Counted from the stretch's first letter, positions 34,504 through 44,572 are shown. The stretch: DNA of 64,000 bases from Hyphomicrobiales bacterium (GCA_900472395.1 UCHV01000011.1:329806-393805), one strand, 5' to 3'. Translations and numbers: made by a program. The notes: a model not told the origin generated them from the letters alone.

Positions 34504-35910
34504 ATGAACTTCGTGGAATATATCTCGACACGCGGCGAAGCACCCGCGCTCAGCTTTCGCGACGCACTCATGGCAGGCCTTGCCCGCGACGGCGGCCTTT
34601 ATGTTCCGCGCGAATGGCCGACCTTCTCCAAAAAAGACATCAAGGCCCTGCGCGGCAAGACCTATCAGGACATCGCATTCGCGGTGATCAGCCGCTTCGT
34701 CGGTGACGAGATCGCGGCCGATAAACTCAAGGCCATGATCGACGAGGCCTATGCCACCTTCCGCCATCCGGCCGTCGTGCCGCTGGTGCAGACCGGCCCC
34801 AACGATTTTGTGCTCGAGCTTTTCCACGGCACCACGCTTGCCTTCAAGGACGTGGCGATGCAGCTGCTCGCCCGCCTGATGGACCATGTTCTGGCCGAGC
34901 GCGGTCAGCGCGCAACAATCGTCGGCGCCACCTCGGGCGATACCGGCGGTGCCGCCATCGATGCCTTTGCCGGGCGCGAGCGTACCGACGTGTTCATCCT
35001 CTTCCCGCATGGCAAGGTGTCTCCGGTGCAGCAGCGCCAGATGACCTCTTCGGGTGCATCGAATGTTTACGCGGTTGCCGTGAAGGGCAATTTCGACGAT
35101 TGCCAGAACCTCGTCAAAGAGATGTTCAACGACGTGGCTTTCCGCGAAAAGGTCGGCCTGTCGGGTGTGAATTCCATCAACTGGGCGCGCATCATGGCGC
35201 AGGTGGTCTATTATTTCACCTCCGCCCTTTCGCTCGGTGCGCCGGACAGAAAAGTCTCGTTCACGGTGCCGACCGGCAATTTCGGCGACATCTTTGCCGG
35301 TTACGTCGCCAAGAAGATGGGGCTACCGGTCGAGCGTCTGGCCATCTCCACCAACGACAACGACATTCTGGCGCGCACGCTGAAGACCGGCCGTTACGAG
35401 ATGAAGGGCGTGCACGCCACCACCTCGCCGTCCATGGATATCCAGATCTCGTCCAATTTCGAGCGCCTTCTGTTCGAAGCTTATGGCCGCGATGCCGGTG
35501 CCGTGCGCAATGCCATGGCGAGCCTCAAACAGTCCGGTTCGTTCGAGATCCAGCCGGAAGCCTTGAAAACCATCCGCCGCGAGTTCCGTGCCGCCCGCGC
35601 CACCGAAAAGCAGGTTGCCGCGACCATCAAGGAGACGCTGGCGGAGACCGGTTACCTGATCGATCCGCATACCGCGACCGCTGTTTTTGCGGCGAAAAAG
35701 TTCGCAAAACCGGGCATTCCGATGGTGACGCTGTCGACTGCGCACCCGGCCAAGTTCCCGGCCGCCGTAGAATCCGCTTGCGGAATTTCGCCGGCGCTTC
35801 CACTATGGCTTGCTGATCTAATGACACGGGAGGAGCGTTTCGATCTCTTGGATGCCGACCTGAAAGCCGTCGAAGGCTTTATCGGCAAACACGCGCGGGC
35901 AACCGCGTAA
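34504..35910 (+). CDS. thrC: Threonine synthase
   Basis: 468 residues, MNFVEYISTRGEAPALSFRD. A fold-type II PLP enzyme: the Schiff-base Lys is in FHGTTLAFKDVAMQLL and the phosphate loop in GATSGDTGGAAIDAF. It converts O-phosphohomoserine to threonine. The substrate is supplied by ThrB, encoded about 11 kb away on the other strand. Length and motifs are normal. Confidence 0.95.
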   Translation: MNFVEYISTRGEAPALSFRDALMAGLARDGGLYVPREWPTFSKKDIKALRGKTYQDIAFAVISRFVGDEIAADKLKAMIDEAYATFRHPAVVPLVQTGPNDFVLELFHGTTLAFKDVAMQLLARLMDHVLAERGQRATIVGATSGDTGGAAIDAFAGRERTDVFILFPHGKVSPVQQRQMTSSGASNVYAVAVKGNFDDCQNLVKEMFNDVAFREKVGLSGVNSINWARIMAQVVYYFTSALSLGAPDRKVSFTVPTGNFGDIFAGYVAKKMGLPVERLAISTNDNDILARTLKTGRYEMKGVHATTSPSMDIQISSNFERLLFEAYGRDAGAVRNAMASLKQSGSFEIQPEALKTIRREFRAARATEKQVAATIKETLAETGYLIDPHTATAVFAAKKFAKPGIPMVTLSTAHPAKFPAAVESACGISPALPLWLADLMTREERFDLLDADLKAVEGFIGKHARATA

Positions 35911-35937
35911 GGGACCAGAAGACGCCGGAGTTACAGA

Positions 35938-37236
35938 ATGAATGTTAATATCACCCGGCTCCCTTCCGGGTTGACCGTCGTCACCGAAAACATGCCGCAT
36001 CTGGAAAGCGTTGCGCTGGGCGTCTGGATCAAATCCGGCTCGCGCAACGAGATGGAAGATGAGCACGGCATTGCCCACCTTCTCGAGCACATGGCCTTCA
36101 AGGGCACCGCGCGCCGCAGTGCCCGCGATATCGCCGAGGAAATCGAGAATGTCGGCGGCGAGCTGAACGCCGCCACCTCGACCGAAACCACATCCTATTA
36201 CGCCCGCGTCCTGAAGGATCACGTGCCGCTGGCCGTCGATATCCTCGCCGACATCTTGACCGAAAGCGCCTTCGAGGAAGAAGAGCTGCAACGCGAAAAG
36301 AATGTCATCCTGCAGGAAATCGGCGCGGCCAACGATACGCCCGACGACATCGTGTTCGACCAGTTTTCCGAGGTTGCCTATCGCGGCCAGACGCTCGGCC
36401 GACCGATCCTCGGCACGCCGGACACGGTGCTGGCGTTTACGCCGGACAATATTCGCGGTTACCTTTCGCGCAATTACACCACCGATCGCATGTTCGTGGT
36501 CGCCGCCGGTGCCGTCGATCACGATGTGTTCGTCAAACAGGTGGAACAGCGTTTCGCCTCGCTGCCGCAGACCCCATCCGCACCGCCGGTCATGGAAGCC
36601 GCCAAATATATCGGCGGCGACGTGCGCCTGACCCGCGACCTGATGGATACGCAGGTTCTGCTCGGTTTCGAGGGCAAGGCCTATCACATGCGGGATTTCT
36701 ATTGCTCGCAGATCCTTGCCAACATTCTGGGCGGCGGCATGTCCTCGCGTCTCTTCCAGGAAGTGCGGGAACATCGCGGCCTGTGTTATTCGGTCTATGC
36801 CTTCCATTGGGGTTTTTCCGATACCGGCATCTTCGGCATCCACGCCGCGACAGGCGCCAACGACCTGCCGCAGCTGGTTCCGGTCATTCTGGATGAGTTG
36901 CGCAAGTCGGCCGACGTCATGCACCAGGTGGAAATCGACCGTGCCCGCGCGCAGATCCGCGCCCAGCTTTTGATGGGCCAGGAAAGCCCCGGCGCTCGCG
37001 CCGGCCAGATTGCCCGCCAGATGCTGCTTTACGGTCGTCCGATCCCGAGCGCGGAAATGATGGAGCGCCTGGAAGGCATCACCACCCAGCGCCTGACCGA
37101 TCTGGCCGGACGGCTGTTTTTCGATACGGTTCCGACATTGTCCGCCATCGGCCCGGTGGAAACGCTCGCGCCGTTCGAGGACATCACCACGGCGCTTTCT
37201 TCGCCGCAGACCAAGACACAACAGGCCACCGGCTGA
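35938..37236 (+). CDS. M16-family zinc peptidase (processing-peptidase-like)
   Basis: 432 residues. The inverted zinc motif HxxEH is present in HGIAHLLEHMAFKGTARR, with a downstream Glu in ELNAATSTETTSYYARV. The second half contains the inactive-domain pattern (NILGGGMSSRLFQEVRE). Bacterial M16 peptidases of this size resemble mitochondrial processing peptidase. Probably cytosolic or periplasmic protein turnover. Starts 27 bp after thrC; likely the same transcript. Confidence 0.9.
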   Translation: MNVNITRLPSGLTVVTENMPHLESVALGVWIKSGSRNEMEDEHGIAHLLEHMAFKGTARRSARDIAEEIENVGGELNAATSTETTSYYARVLKDHVPLAVDILADILTESAFEEEELQREKNVILQEIGAANDTPDDIVFDQFSEVAYRGQTLGRPILGTPDTVLAFTPDNIRGYLSRNYTTDRMFVVAAGAVDHDVFVKQVEQRFASLPQTPSAPPVMEAAKYIGGDVRLTRDLMDTQVLLGFEGKAYHMRDFYCSQILANILGGGMSSRLFQEVREHRGLCYSVYAFHWGFSDTGIFGIHAATGANDLPQLVPVILDELRKSADVMHQVEIDRARAQIRAQLLMGQESPGARAGQIARQMLLYGRPIPSAEMMERLEGITTQRLTDLAGRLFFDTVPTLSAIGPVETLAPFEDITTALSSPQTKTQQATG

Positions 37237-37407
37237 CCGGCCCGGCCGGCGCGGGATGACGCTCCGGCCATCGCTTTGCCGCCGATGTTCCCTGCCGACA
37301 CAGGGCTATCGCATATGGATCCGAGACCGCGTGGCGAACTCCGTTTAAGGGCCCGGTTAAAAAAAGGGCCGTTGCTTGTGGGCAGTCGCGGTGCGGCGCG
37401 CTCCCTT

Positions 37408-37593
37408 CGATCTCCCCCCTTGAGGGGGAGATGTCACGAAGGTCCGCAGGACGAGGGGGGTATGCAACGGTGCAGCAAATGGATCGAAAGCGGAATTTGC
37501 GCCAGAAACACCCCCCTCTGCCCTGCCGGACTACCGGGGTTGAGCCACGGGTCTCAACCCGCTCTTCGAGCCCCCCTCAAGGGGGGAGATCGG
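37408..37593. repeat. Palindromic dispersed repeat, copy B
   Basis: Terminal inverted repeat: CGATCTCCCCCCTTGAG left, CTCAAGGGGGGAGATCGG right. Contains CCCCCCTCTGCCCTGCCGG and GGGTTGAGCC...GGCTCAACCC-type palindrome (37539-37560). Shared blocks with copy A at 5685-5876. The whole 415-bp spacer 37237-37651 between the M16 gene and the GNAT gene holds only this element and its flanks. Confidence 0.8.
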
Positions 37594-37651
37594 CAGAACG
37601 GCACCCTCCGCACTCCCTACCTGATGCCCTTCCCTACGGAGCGCGCATGAT

Positions 37652-38296
37652 ATGACGAGATCGGTGTTTCGGTTCTTGTCGCGACAGCCGGAGACGCCGG
37701 AACTTTACGGCGATCATCATCTGCTGCGCCTGCCGCGTTTTGCCGATTACCGCCAATGGCATGCAGCGCGTGAGGAAAGCCGTGCCTTTCTGCAGCCCTG
37801 GGAGCCGACATGGCGGGCCGACGAGCTGACCGAAAGCGCGTTTCGGCTGCGTGTGCAGCGCAATACACAGGAATTCTCCTCCGGTATCGCGGTGCCGTTT
37901 TTTCTGTTCCGGCGTCAGGACATGGCGCTCCTGGGAGGATTGACGATCGGTTATATCCGCCGTGGAGCAGCGCAAAGCTGCATGGTCGGTTACTGGATGG
38001 GCGAAAAATATGCCGGCAATGGCCATATGTTCGCCGCACTCAAGCTCGCAGTACCTTACATCCACAACGGACTTCAGTTGCACCGTATCGAGGCAGCCTG
38101 TATTCCAGAGAACTGGAAAAGCGTGCGTCTTCTCGAGAAGGCCGGTTTCGAACGGGAAGGTCTCTTGCGAAAATACCTGAAGATAAACGGCGAGTGGCGT
38201 GACCACCTGATGTTTTCACGACTGGCCGGCGAGCCGGCAGAGTTTGCCAAAACCGAGTTCGCGATAACAGAGTTCGGGAAGACTGACGCATCATGA
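37652..38296 (+). CDS. rimJ: GNAT acetyltransferase, RimJ/RimL-like
   Basis: A 214-residue protein with the RimJ pattern: LLRLPRFADYRQWHAAREES, EPTWRADELTESAFRLRVQR, GYWMGEKYAGNGHMFAALKL (acetyl-CoA loop) and CIPENWKSVRLLEKAGFERE. RimJ acetylates the N-terminus of ribosomal protein S5 in E. coli, but many relatives act elsewhere. Its C-terminus ends in an imperfect repeat (FAKTEFAITEFGKT). The stop overlaps the start of the GGDEF/EAL gene by 4 bp. Confidence 0.87.
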   Translation: MTRSVFRFLSRQPETPELYGDHHLLRLPRFADYRQWHAAREESRAFLQPWEPTWRADELTESAFRLRVQRNTQEFSSGIAVPFFLFRRQDMALLGGLTIGYIRRGAAQSCMVGYWMGEKYAGNGHMFAALKLAVPYIHNGLQLHRIEAACIPENWKSVRLLEKAGFEREGLLRKYLKINGEWRDHLMFSRLAGEPAEFAKTEFAITEFGKTDAS

Positions 38297-41193
38297 CCAG
38301 CCAGACTGCACCCATATCGACCATGCAGCGCCTGGCTGCGGCGTTGGTTCTCGTCGTCACCGCCTTCATTTCGACGTCCGTTTTTGCCGCCGAACCGGTC
38401 AAGCTGTCGCGTGACGACACCGCGCTCGACCTGACGCCGACCACAGACATCTATGCCAATCAGGGTGAGGCTTTTCAGGTCTCGACTGCCGCCGGTGCCG
38501 ATGGCATTCGCCGCCGTATCGAAGTACGCGCCTCCTCCCCCACCCACCAGGGCGACTGGGCGGTGTTTGCGCTTGCCAATGTGACCGACGAACAGCTGGA
38601 GCGCGTTATCGTCGCCCCGCATTTTCGTCTGGCGAAATCGCAGCTGTTCTGGCCCGATCTCGGTTCGCAGCGCATCATCTCGATCACGCCTTCGGAAGGT
38701 TTTGCGCTCGACCGTATCGCCAGCCCCGATGCCGACGTCTTTCGCATCACGCTGAACCCCGGCGCGGTGATCACCTTCGTGGCCGAGCTTTCGACGCCGC
38801 AACTGCCGCAGATCTATCTCTGGCAGCCCGATGCCTACAAGGATTCGATCAACTCGTTCACGCTCTACAAGGGCATCGTGCTCGGCATTGCCGGCCTGCT
38901 GGCCGTGTTCCTGACCATTCTTTTCGTGGTCAAGGGAACCTCCATGCTGCCGGCCGCCGCCGCCCTTGCATGGGCCGTGCTCGCCTATGTCTGCGTCGAT
39001 TTCGGCTTCCTCGAAAAGCTGATATCGGTGACATCGAGCGACCAGCGAATATGGCGCGCCGGTGCGGAAGTGGCGCTGGCCTCCTCGCTGGTCATCTTCC
39101 TGTTCACCTATCTCAACCTCAACCGCTGGCACGTGCATCTGGGTTACGCCACCTTCGCCTGGATCATCGGCCTCGGCCTGCTGTTCGGCGTCGCCATCTA
39201 TGACCCGTCGATTGCATCCGGCATCGCCCGCCTGTCCTTCGCGCTGACGGGCACAGCCGGCATCCTGCTGATCATCTACCTCGGCCTTAATCGCTTCGAC
39301 CGCGCCATTCTTCTGGTGCCCACATGGGCGGTTCTGCTGGTGTGGCTGTTCGGCGGCTGGCTGACCGTCACCGGCCGGCTCGATAACGACATCATCCAGC
39401 CGGCATTGGGTGGAGGTCTCGTCCTCATCGTTCTTCTGATCGGCTTCACCGTCATGCAGCACGCCTTTGCCGGCGGCGCCTATCAGCAGGGGCTGTTTTC
39501 CGATCTGGAACGCCAGTCGCTGGCGCTCACCGGTTCCGGCGATACCGTCTGGGATTGGGACGTGGCGCGTGACCGCGTCATCACCACGCCTGATATTTCC
39601 CTGCCGCTCGGCCTTTCCACCGGCACCATGCACGGGCCGGTGCGCAACTGGATCCCACGGCTGCACCCGGATGACCGCGACCGCTTCAAGGCGACGCTGG
39701 ACGTGCTTCTGGAACACCGCCGCGGCCGCCTCAACCACGAATTCCGCATCCGCGCCGAAGACGGTCATTTCCACTGGCTGCAGATCCGCGCCCGGCCGGT
39801 GCTCGGTTCGAACGGCGAGATCATTCGCTGCGTCGGCACCGTCGTCGATGTGACCGAGCAGAAAAACTCCGTCGAGCGTCTGCTGCAGGATGCCATGCAC
39901 GACAACCTGACCGGCCTGCCGAACCGTCAGGTTTTCCTCGACCGACTGCAATCGGTGCTGACCATTGCCGCCGCCAGCGACGGCGTGCGCCCGACCGTGC
40001 TGTCCATCGATATCGACCGCTACAAGCAGGTGAACGACAGTCTCGGCATTGCTGCCGGCGACAATATCCTGATCGCGCTGACCCGCCGCCTGCGCCGCCT
40101 TTTGAAACCGCAGGATACGCTGGCTCGCCTTTCCGGCGACGAATTCGGCCTCATCCTCGTGTCCGAACGCGACCCGGCCAAGGTGGCGGATTTTGCCGAT
40201 GCCGTTTCCAAGGCAATCATGGTGCCGATCAACTTTGCGCACCGCGAAATCATTCTCACCGCCTCGATCGGCCTCGCCTCATGGGTGGATCAGCAGGAAA
40301 ATGCGCAAGGGCTGCTCAGCGATGCCGAGCTTGCCATGTACCGCGCCAAACGCGCCGGCGGCAACCGCGTCGAACCATTCCGCCCGGCCTTCCGCTCCAC
40401 CGGCACCGACCGTCTGCAGCTGGAAACCGACCTGCGACGTGCGCTCGACCGCAAGGAACTGACCATGGCCTACCAGCCGATCATCCGGCTGGACAACGGC
40501 GAGATCGCCGGTTTCGAATCCCTGATGCGCTGGGAACATCCCAAGCGTGGCACCATTCCGCCGAGCGAATTCATCCCGATTGCGGAAATGTCGGATCTGA
40601 TCGGCCCGCTTGGCCTGTTCGCGCTCGACCGCTCCGCCAACGACCTGAAGGACTGGGAAACCCAGACCGGTGTCTTGCCGATCTTCATGTCGGTCAACCT
40701 GTCGAGCGCGCAGCTGATCAACAACGATCTTTGCAACGACGTCCGCTCCATTCTCGCCCGGACCCATTGCGAACCGAGCCGGTTCAAGCTGGAACTGACC
40801 GAATCCGTGATGATGGAAAACCCGGAACAGGCCCGCCTCGTTCTCAACAAGCTGAAGGAAACGGGCTTGAGCCTCGCGCTCGACGATTTCGGCACCGGCC
40901 ATTCATCGCTTGCCTATCTCACGCAGTTCCCGTTCGACACGATCAAGCTCGACAAGGCGCTGGTGGCGGGTGCCGCCGAAAAACGCGCGCTCCTCCTGCG
41001 CTCGGTCATCGCCATGGCCCGTTCGCTGGAAATGACTGTGGTGGCCGAGGGCGTGCAGACCGACGAGGATGCCGCCGATCTCGTCAAGATGGGTTGCCAT
41101 TTCGGCCAGAGCTACCTTTTTGGCCCGCCGATGGATGCAGCTTCCGTGCAGCGGCTGTTGAAGGAACGTTTTCCGCTGACGAAGCGGGCGTGA
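38293..41193 (+). CDS. GGDEF/EAL cyclic-di-GMP protein with 7-TM sensor and PAS
   Basis: 966 residues. Signal-like N-terminus (1-32), a periplasmic beta-rich domain (~33-185), about seven membrane segments (~190-400), a PAS domain (~405-535), GGDEF (~540-700) and EAL (~715-955). The cyclase motif is SGDEF, and the inhibitory RxxD site reads KPQD, so feedback control may be lost. The EAL domain keeps ESL, NLSS, LELTES, LDDFGTGHSSL, IKLDKA and AEGV, consistent with an active phosphodiesterase. Makes or degrades c-di-GMP in response to an extracytoplasmic signal. Confidence 0.9.
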   Translation: MTSQTAPISTMQRLAAALVLVVTAFISTSVFAAEPVKLSRDDTALDLTPTTDIYANQGEAFQVSTAAGADGIRRRIEVRASSPTHQGDWAVFALANVTDEQLERVIVAPHFRLAKSQLFWPDLGSQRIISITPSEGFALDRIASPDADVFRITLNPGAVITFVAELSTPQLPQIYLWQPDAYKDSINSFTLYKGIVLGIAGLLAVFLTILFVVKGTSMLPAAAALAWAVLAYVCVDFGFLEKLISVTSSDQRIWRAGAEVALASSLVIFLFTYLNLNRWHVHLGYATFAWIIGLGLLFGVAIYDPSIASGIARLSFALTGTAGILLIIYLGLNRFDRAILLVPTWAVLLVWLFGGWLTVTGRLDNDIIQPALGGGLVLIVLLIGFTVMQHAFAGGAYQQGLFSDLERQSLALTGSGDTVWDWDVARDRVITTPDISLPLGLSTGTMHGPVRNWIPRLHPDDRDRFKATLDVLLEHRRGRLNHEFRIRAEDGHFHWLQIRARPVLGSNGEIIRCVGTVVDVTEQKNSVERLLQDAMHDNLTGLPNRQVFLDRLQSVLTIAAASDGVRPTVLSIDIDRYKQVNDSLGIAAGDNILIALTRRLRRLLKPQDTLARLSGDEFGLILVSERDPAKVADFADAVSKAIMVPINFAHREIILTASIGLASWVDQQENAQGLLSDAELAMYRAKRAGGNRVEPFRPAFRSTGTDRLQLETDLRRALDRKELTMAYQPIIRLDNGEIAGFESLMRWEHPKRGTIPPSEFIPIAEMSDLIGPLGLFALDRSANDLKDWETQTGVLPIFMSVNLSSAQLINNDLCNDVRSILARTHCEPSRFKLELTESVMMENPEQARLVLNKLKETGLSLALDDFGTGHSSLAYLTQFPFDTIKLDKALVAGAAEKRALLLRSVIAMARSLEMTVVAEGVQTDEDAADLVKMGCHFGQSYLFGPPMDAASVQRLLKERFPLTKRA

Positions 41194-41217
41194 CAGCCGC
41201 CCATTGACGACAAAAAG

Positions 41218-41243
41218 AGCGGTTCATTCTTGAATGGACCGCT
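41218..41243. terminator. Inverted-repeat terminator between convergent genes
   Basis: AGCGGTTCATT and AATGGACCGCT (11-bp arms, one G-U) around a 4-base loop; on the minus strand it is followed by UUUUUG. Serves the acyltransferase gene and possibly the GGDEF/EAL gene. Confidence 0.65.
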
Positions 41244-41245
41244 TT

Positions 41246-41265
41246 AGGCCTCAGACGTGAGGCCT
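41246..41265. repeat. Second short hairpin
   Basis: AGGCCTCA-GACG-TGAGGCCT, perfect 8-bp arms with a 4-base loop, directly beside the terminator at 41218-41243. May act with it. Confidence 0.55.
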
Positions 41266-41426
41266 CACCACCTCGGACCGGCTCAGATAAAAAATCCCCC
41301 TTGGCGGTGGCGGCGTATTGGCGAAAAGGAAAAGCAGCACGAACACGCCCCGCCAGAGCCATTGCAGCATCAGCAGCAAACCGGGATTTGCTGGGGCACC
41401 GTTCAACGCAAATGCGCAAGTCGGTC

Positions 41427-42404
41427 TCACGCCGCAACAGGCTGCGCACCGACCATGAAAAACCTCTTGGCCGAAAGTGCCGGTTTTTCCACGAACGTCC
41501 ACGAGAGATAGGCGATCGGCAGCAGCAAGGCCATGGTGATCGCGAAATGCGCGGGGATGCCGGTGACGGGCTGGAAATACCAGTAGGACACGATGGTGAC
41601 GACATATTGCACTGGAAATCCGAAGATATAGATGCCGTAGGACAGGTCCGATCTGAGGTCGATCAAGGGTCTCGTGTGATTTCCGAGAAAAATGCAGGTG
41701 ACCGGAAGGGCGATGAGGTAAGGCACGGCGGCCACCCCATATTCTGCGGCGTGGGTCAGCGGCCCCGTCCATTCGCCGATGGCGGCGATAATAGTCTGGC
41801 GCGATGACGGGAGCAGGATGAGGGCGATGACGACCAGCGACAGCGGCCCTGCCACCTTGAAGGGGATGCGATCTTCAAAAAGCGCGATGACCGCTCCGCC
41901 CATGAAAAGCATGAGGAGCGGTACGACGTAACGGAAAACATAGCTGCTATCGTCGATGAACCAGACATAACCGATCCAGCTTGCGGCAACGAGAAACGGT
42001 ATTGTCTGCCGCTTGAGCAACCCCAGCAGGCCAGCCAGTGCACAAAGGCAATAACACGCGGCTTCCCATTTCAGCGTCCACAAAGGCGCATTGTCCAGTT
42101 GCGGATCGTAGCGGAGGATGAGCCAGCTGGTGACCATGAAAATGCCGAGTGGTACAAGCGCCGGAACGATCCGCAACGCCCGGTGGCAGGCAAACTCCAG
42201 CAGGCTGCCCGCCCGCAGAAAACTCAAGACGATGAGATATCCGCTGATGGCGAAGAAAGCCTGAACCGCAAAATAGCCGACATTGATGCCCCAGCTTGTC
42301 GGAGATTGCCGGCCCGTGAAATCGTAAGTATGGGCAAATACGACCGAAATCGCCAGAAGGAGGCGGATCAGGTTGAAATTGTTCGTTTTGCTCGCGGATT
42401 TCAT
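41427..42404 (-). CDS. Acyltransferase 3 family (OafA/YrhL-like)
   Basis: 325 residues from the ATG at 42404 (MKSASKTNNFNLIRLLLAIS). About ten membrane segments; the family's catalytic-type His is in VVFAHTYDFTG and the RALRIVPAL Arg pair follows. Such proteins O-acylate sugars of LPS, exopolysaccharide or Nod factors. The upstream start at 42455 is less likely. No polysaccharide cluster adjoins it. Confidence 0.85.
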   Translation of the reverse strand: MKSASKTNNFNLIRLLLAISVVFAHTYDFTGRQSPTSWGINVGYFAVQAFFAISGYLIVLSFLRAGSLLEFACHRALRIVPALVPLGIFMVTSWLILRYDPQLDNAPLWTLKWEAACYCLCALAGLLGLLKRQTIPFLVAASWIGYVWFIDDSSYVFRYVVPLLMLFMGGAVIALFEDRIPFKVAGPLSLVVIALILLPSSRQTIIAAIGEWTGPLTHAAEYGVAAVPYLIALPVTCIFLGNHTRPLIDLRSDLSYGIYIFGFPVQYVVTIVSYWYFQPVTGIPAHFAITMALLLPIAYLSWTFVEKPALSAKRFFMVGAQPVAA

Positions 42405-42644
42405 CGGCGCCCCCAACGTCACCGAATTGAAATCACACCGGCACTCCATCCGCAACCGCTAATGCAACCAAAAGGATGTATCGCTCGGTTTTTCAACAGG
42501 GTCATCGGCCTCCGAGATGCGGAGCACGTCTTGCAGAAAAGGGCACCCGAGGGTTCCGGACAAAAATAGATTTTCCCGTACAAACAATAAAAAACCTGCC
42601 ACGACAAAGTCGAAGCAGGTTTTATAAAGTCTAAATTCGTTCGA

Positions 42645-42836
42645 TCAAGCGCGATCGACGATATCCTTCAGGCCTTCCTTGGCCTTGCCCTTGGCCTGCT
42701 GCGCATGGCCCTTGGCTTCCTGTGCAGCGCCCTTGGCGCGCAGGGAATTGTTGTCGGTCGCCTTGCCGGCAGCCTGCTTTACCTTGCCTGCTACTTCATT
42801 GCCCTTACCGGCCATCTTGTCAGCGGTGCTTCCCAT
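42645..42836 (-). CDS. CsbD-family stress protein
   Basis: 63 residues from the ATG at 42836 (MGSTADKMAGKGNEVAGKVK), with GGAG upstream. Ala/Lys/Gly-rich low-complexity helices with repeated KGxAxEAKG (AKGAAQEAKGHAQQAKGK) are typical of CsbD. These small, soluble, probably disordered proteins are induced by general stress; molecular role unknown. Confidence 0.85.
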   Translation of the reverse strand: MGSTADKMAGKGNEVAGKVKQAAGKATDNNSLRAKGAAQEAKGHAQQAKGKAKEGLKDIVDRA

Positions 42837-42938
42837 TGTCGTTCTCCTTGTTTGCCGGTGATTATTACTTGTCACCGTTTCCACAATCAGAACGACCGGC
42901 GCGATGTTTTGTTCCGCGCTGCAATACATCAAATGCGA

Positions 42939-43544
42939 TCAGGCATGACCGGCATCGGGGGAAAGCATGGCCGGACTGACGCCCATAGAGGCGAGCGCCC
43001 GCTCGTATTTGCCTTCCAGGCGATGGTCGAAGATCATCTCCTCGGTGGCCGGGCAGTTCAGCCAGCCGTTATTGGCAATTTCCGCCTCCAGCTGGCCGGC
43101 GCCCCATCCGGCATAACCCAGCATCATCGTGGCGCGCGAAGGGCCGCGTTCCTCGCTGATGGCACGGATGACATCGAGCGTTGCGGTGAGCGAGATATCG
43201 TCGCTGATCGGAATGCTGCTGTCGCCGGTATAATCATCCGAATGCAGCACAAAGCCGCGACCGGTTTCCACCGGCCCGCCTGACAGGATCGGGAACGCGC
43301 GGGTCTTTTCAGGCAGGAGAATGGCGTCGTGCTCATCCAGCATCTTCAGGTGCAGCAGCACATCGACAAAGGAAATCTGCTGCGAGCGGTTGATGATGAA
43401 GCCCATCGCGCCATCGGCGGAATGGGCGCAGATATACACGACGGAACGGGCAAAATTCCCATCCTCCATACCCGGCATGGCAATCAGGAACTGGCCGTCG
43501 AGAAAGCCACGTTCGCGTTTGTCTCCTAAGGTCGGGAAATCCAT
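42939..43544 (-). CDS. YqgE/AlgH (UPF0301) family protein
   Basis: 201 residues from the ATG at 43544 ([20 protein letters not shown]), preceded by GGAGG. Family features: [30 protein letters not shown], and [20 protein letters not shown]. The function is poorly known; in Pseudomonas AlgH was linked to alginate control. Solitary gene. Confidence 0.9.
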   Translation of the reverse strand: MDFPTLGDKRERGFLDGQFLIAMPGMEDGNFARSVVYICAHSADGAMGFIINRSQQISFVDVLLHLKMLDEHDAILLPEKTRAFPILSGGPVETGRGFVLHSDDYTGDSSIPISDDISLTATLDVIRAISEERGPSRATMMLGYAGWGAGQLEAEIANNGWLNCPATEEMIFDHRLEGKYERALASMGVSPAMLSPDAGHA

Positions 43545-43705
43545 CGTGCCTCCAGCCTGCTGCCGGCCGCATCTGCCGGCGGGCAGCATCAGTTTGCGAT
43601 CATCAAGAGCAACATGGGTCAGGCTGCTTGTCAATCAACCGAAAATGATTGTGTTTTTGAGATGTTGACTGGCCTGCACCCGAAAGATGCAATAGGTGCT
43701 GGGCG

Positions 43706-44572
43706 ATGAGGATTACCCTGCCCTATTCCGATACCTGCCGCCGTTCCCTGCTCGCTTCATTTGCCCTGGCGGCACTCGCCCTGGCCGCGCTGCTTTGCCT
43801 GCCATGCGCCGGCCGCGCCGAAACGACGCCATGGGCGCAGAACGAAGGCGGACGCATGCGCATCGTCACCCTGCCGCCGGATGCTGAGGGCCGGGTGCGT
43901 GGCGGGCTGGAGATCGAACCGAAACAGGGCTGGATCACCTATTGGCGCGAACCAGGCGAAGCCGGCATTCCGCCGAAACTGACACTGGCGGAAGACCAGC
44001 CGGCAAAGATCAGCGACATGTCCTACCCCGTGCCCAAGCGCGTCGGCGATGGCAAGCTGCTGGATATCGGCTACGACACGGCGGTCACGCTGCCCTTCGA
44101 AATGAAACTGAGCGCCCCTGAAACGCCCAGACCGATCACCGTCTCGAGCTTCATCGGCCTTTGTCGCGATATCTGCATTCCCTTCCAGGCGGATTTCGTT
44201 CTGCAACTGAAGCCGGAAAACATGACGCCGCCGCAGGAATTCATGATCCTTCAGAAAGCCGGCGCGCTTCTGCCCGATCCGCCATCCATGGATTTCGCCG
44301 TCACCCATTATTCGCTGACGGATGCGCAAAAAACATTGAAGCTTGCCCTGCGCCTGCCGCCCGGCACAAAAAACAAACCGCAGGTTCTGGTGACGGGGCC
44401 GGAAGGTTACGTGCTTTTCGACGATACGAACGGCCGCCGCGACGGCGACAGCTATCTGATCGACATGCCTATCGAAAAACTGCCGGTCAAATACGATTTC
44501 CGCGGCAAACGCTGGGAGCTTCTGGTGATCTCGGGCACGCGCGCTATGGAGACCTCGCTGGCATTCGAATGA
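43706..44572 (+). CDS. DsbD-alpha-like periplasmic protein (ScsB N-domain type)
   Basis: A 288-residue protein with a signal peptide (LASFALAALALAALLCLPCA) and a DsbD N-terminal-like domain: KQGWITYWREPGEAGIPP and the redox pair GLCRDICIPF. DsbD-type alpha domains pass electrons from the membrane protein to periplasmic partners. No DsbD membrane domain is encoded beside it, so the electron source must lie elsewhere. Ends 106 bp before the peroxiredoxin. Confidence 0.8.
   Translation: MRITLPYSDTCRRSLLASFALAALALAALLCLPCAGRAETTPWAQNEGGRMRIVTLPPDAEGRVRGGLEIEPKQGWITYWREPGEAGIPPKLTLAEDQPAKISDMSYPVPKRVGDGKLLDIGYDTAVTLPFEMKLSAPETPRPITVSSFIGLCRDICIPFQADFVLQLKPENMTPPQEFMILQKAGALLPDPPSMDFAVTHYSLTDAQKTLKLALRLPPGTKNKPQVLVTGPEGYVLFDDTNGRRDGDSYLIDMPIEKLPVKYDFRGKRWELLVISGTRAMETSLAFE

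Noticed and set aside
35818..37221. Minus-strand open frame across the M16 peptidase
   Set aside because: Shadow of the M16 gene, whose zinc motif is intact on the plus strand.
38074..40242. 722-codon minus-strand open frame across the GGDEF/EAL gene
   Set aside because: Mirror of a clearly assigned gene; no ribosome-binding site or motif.
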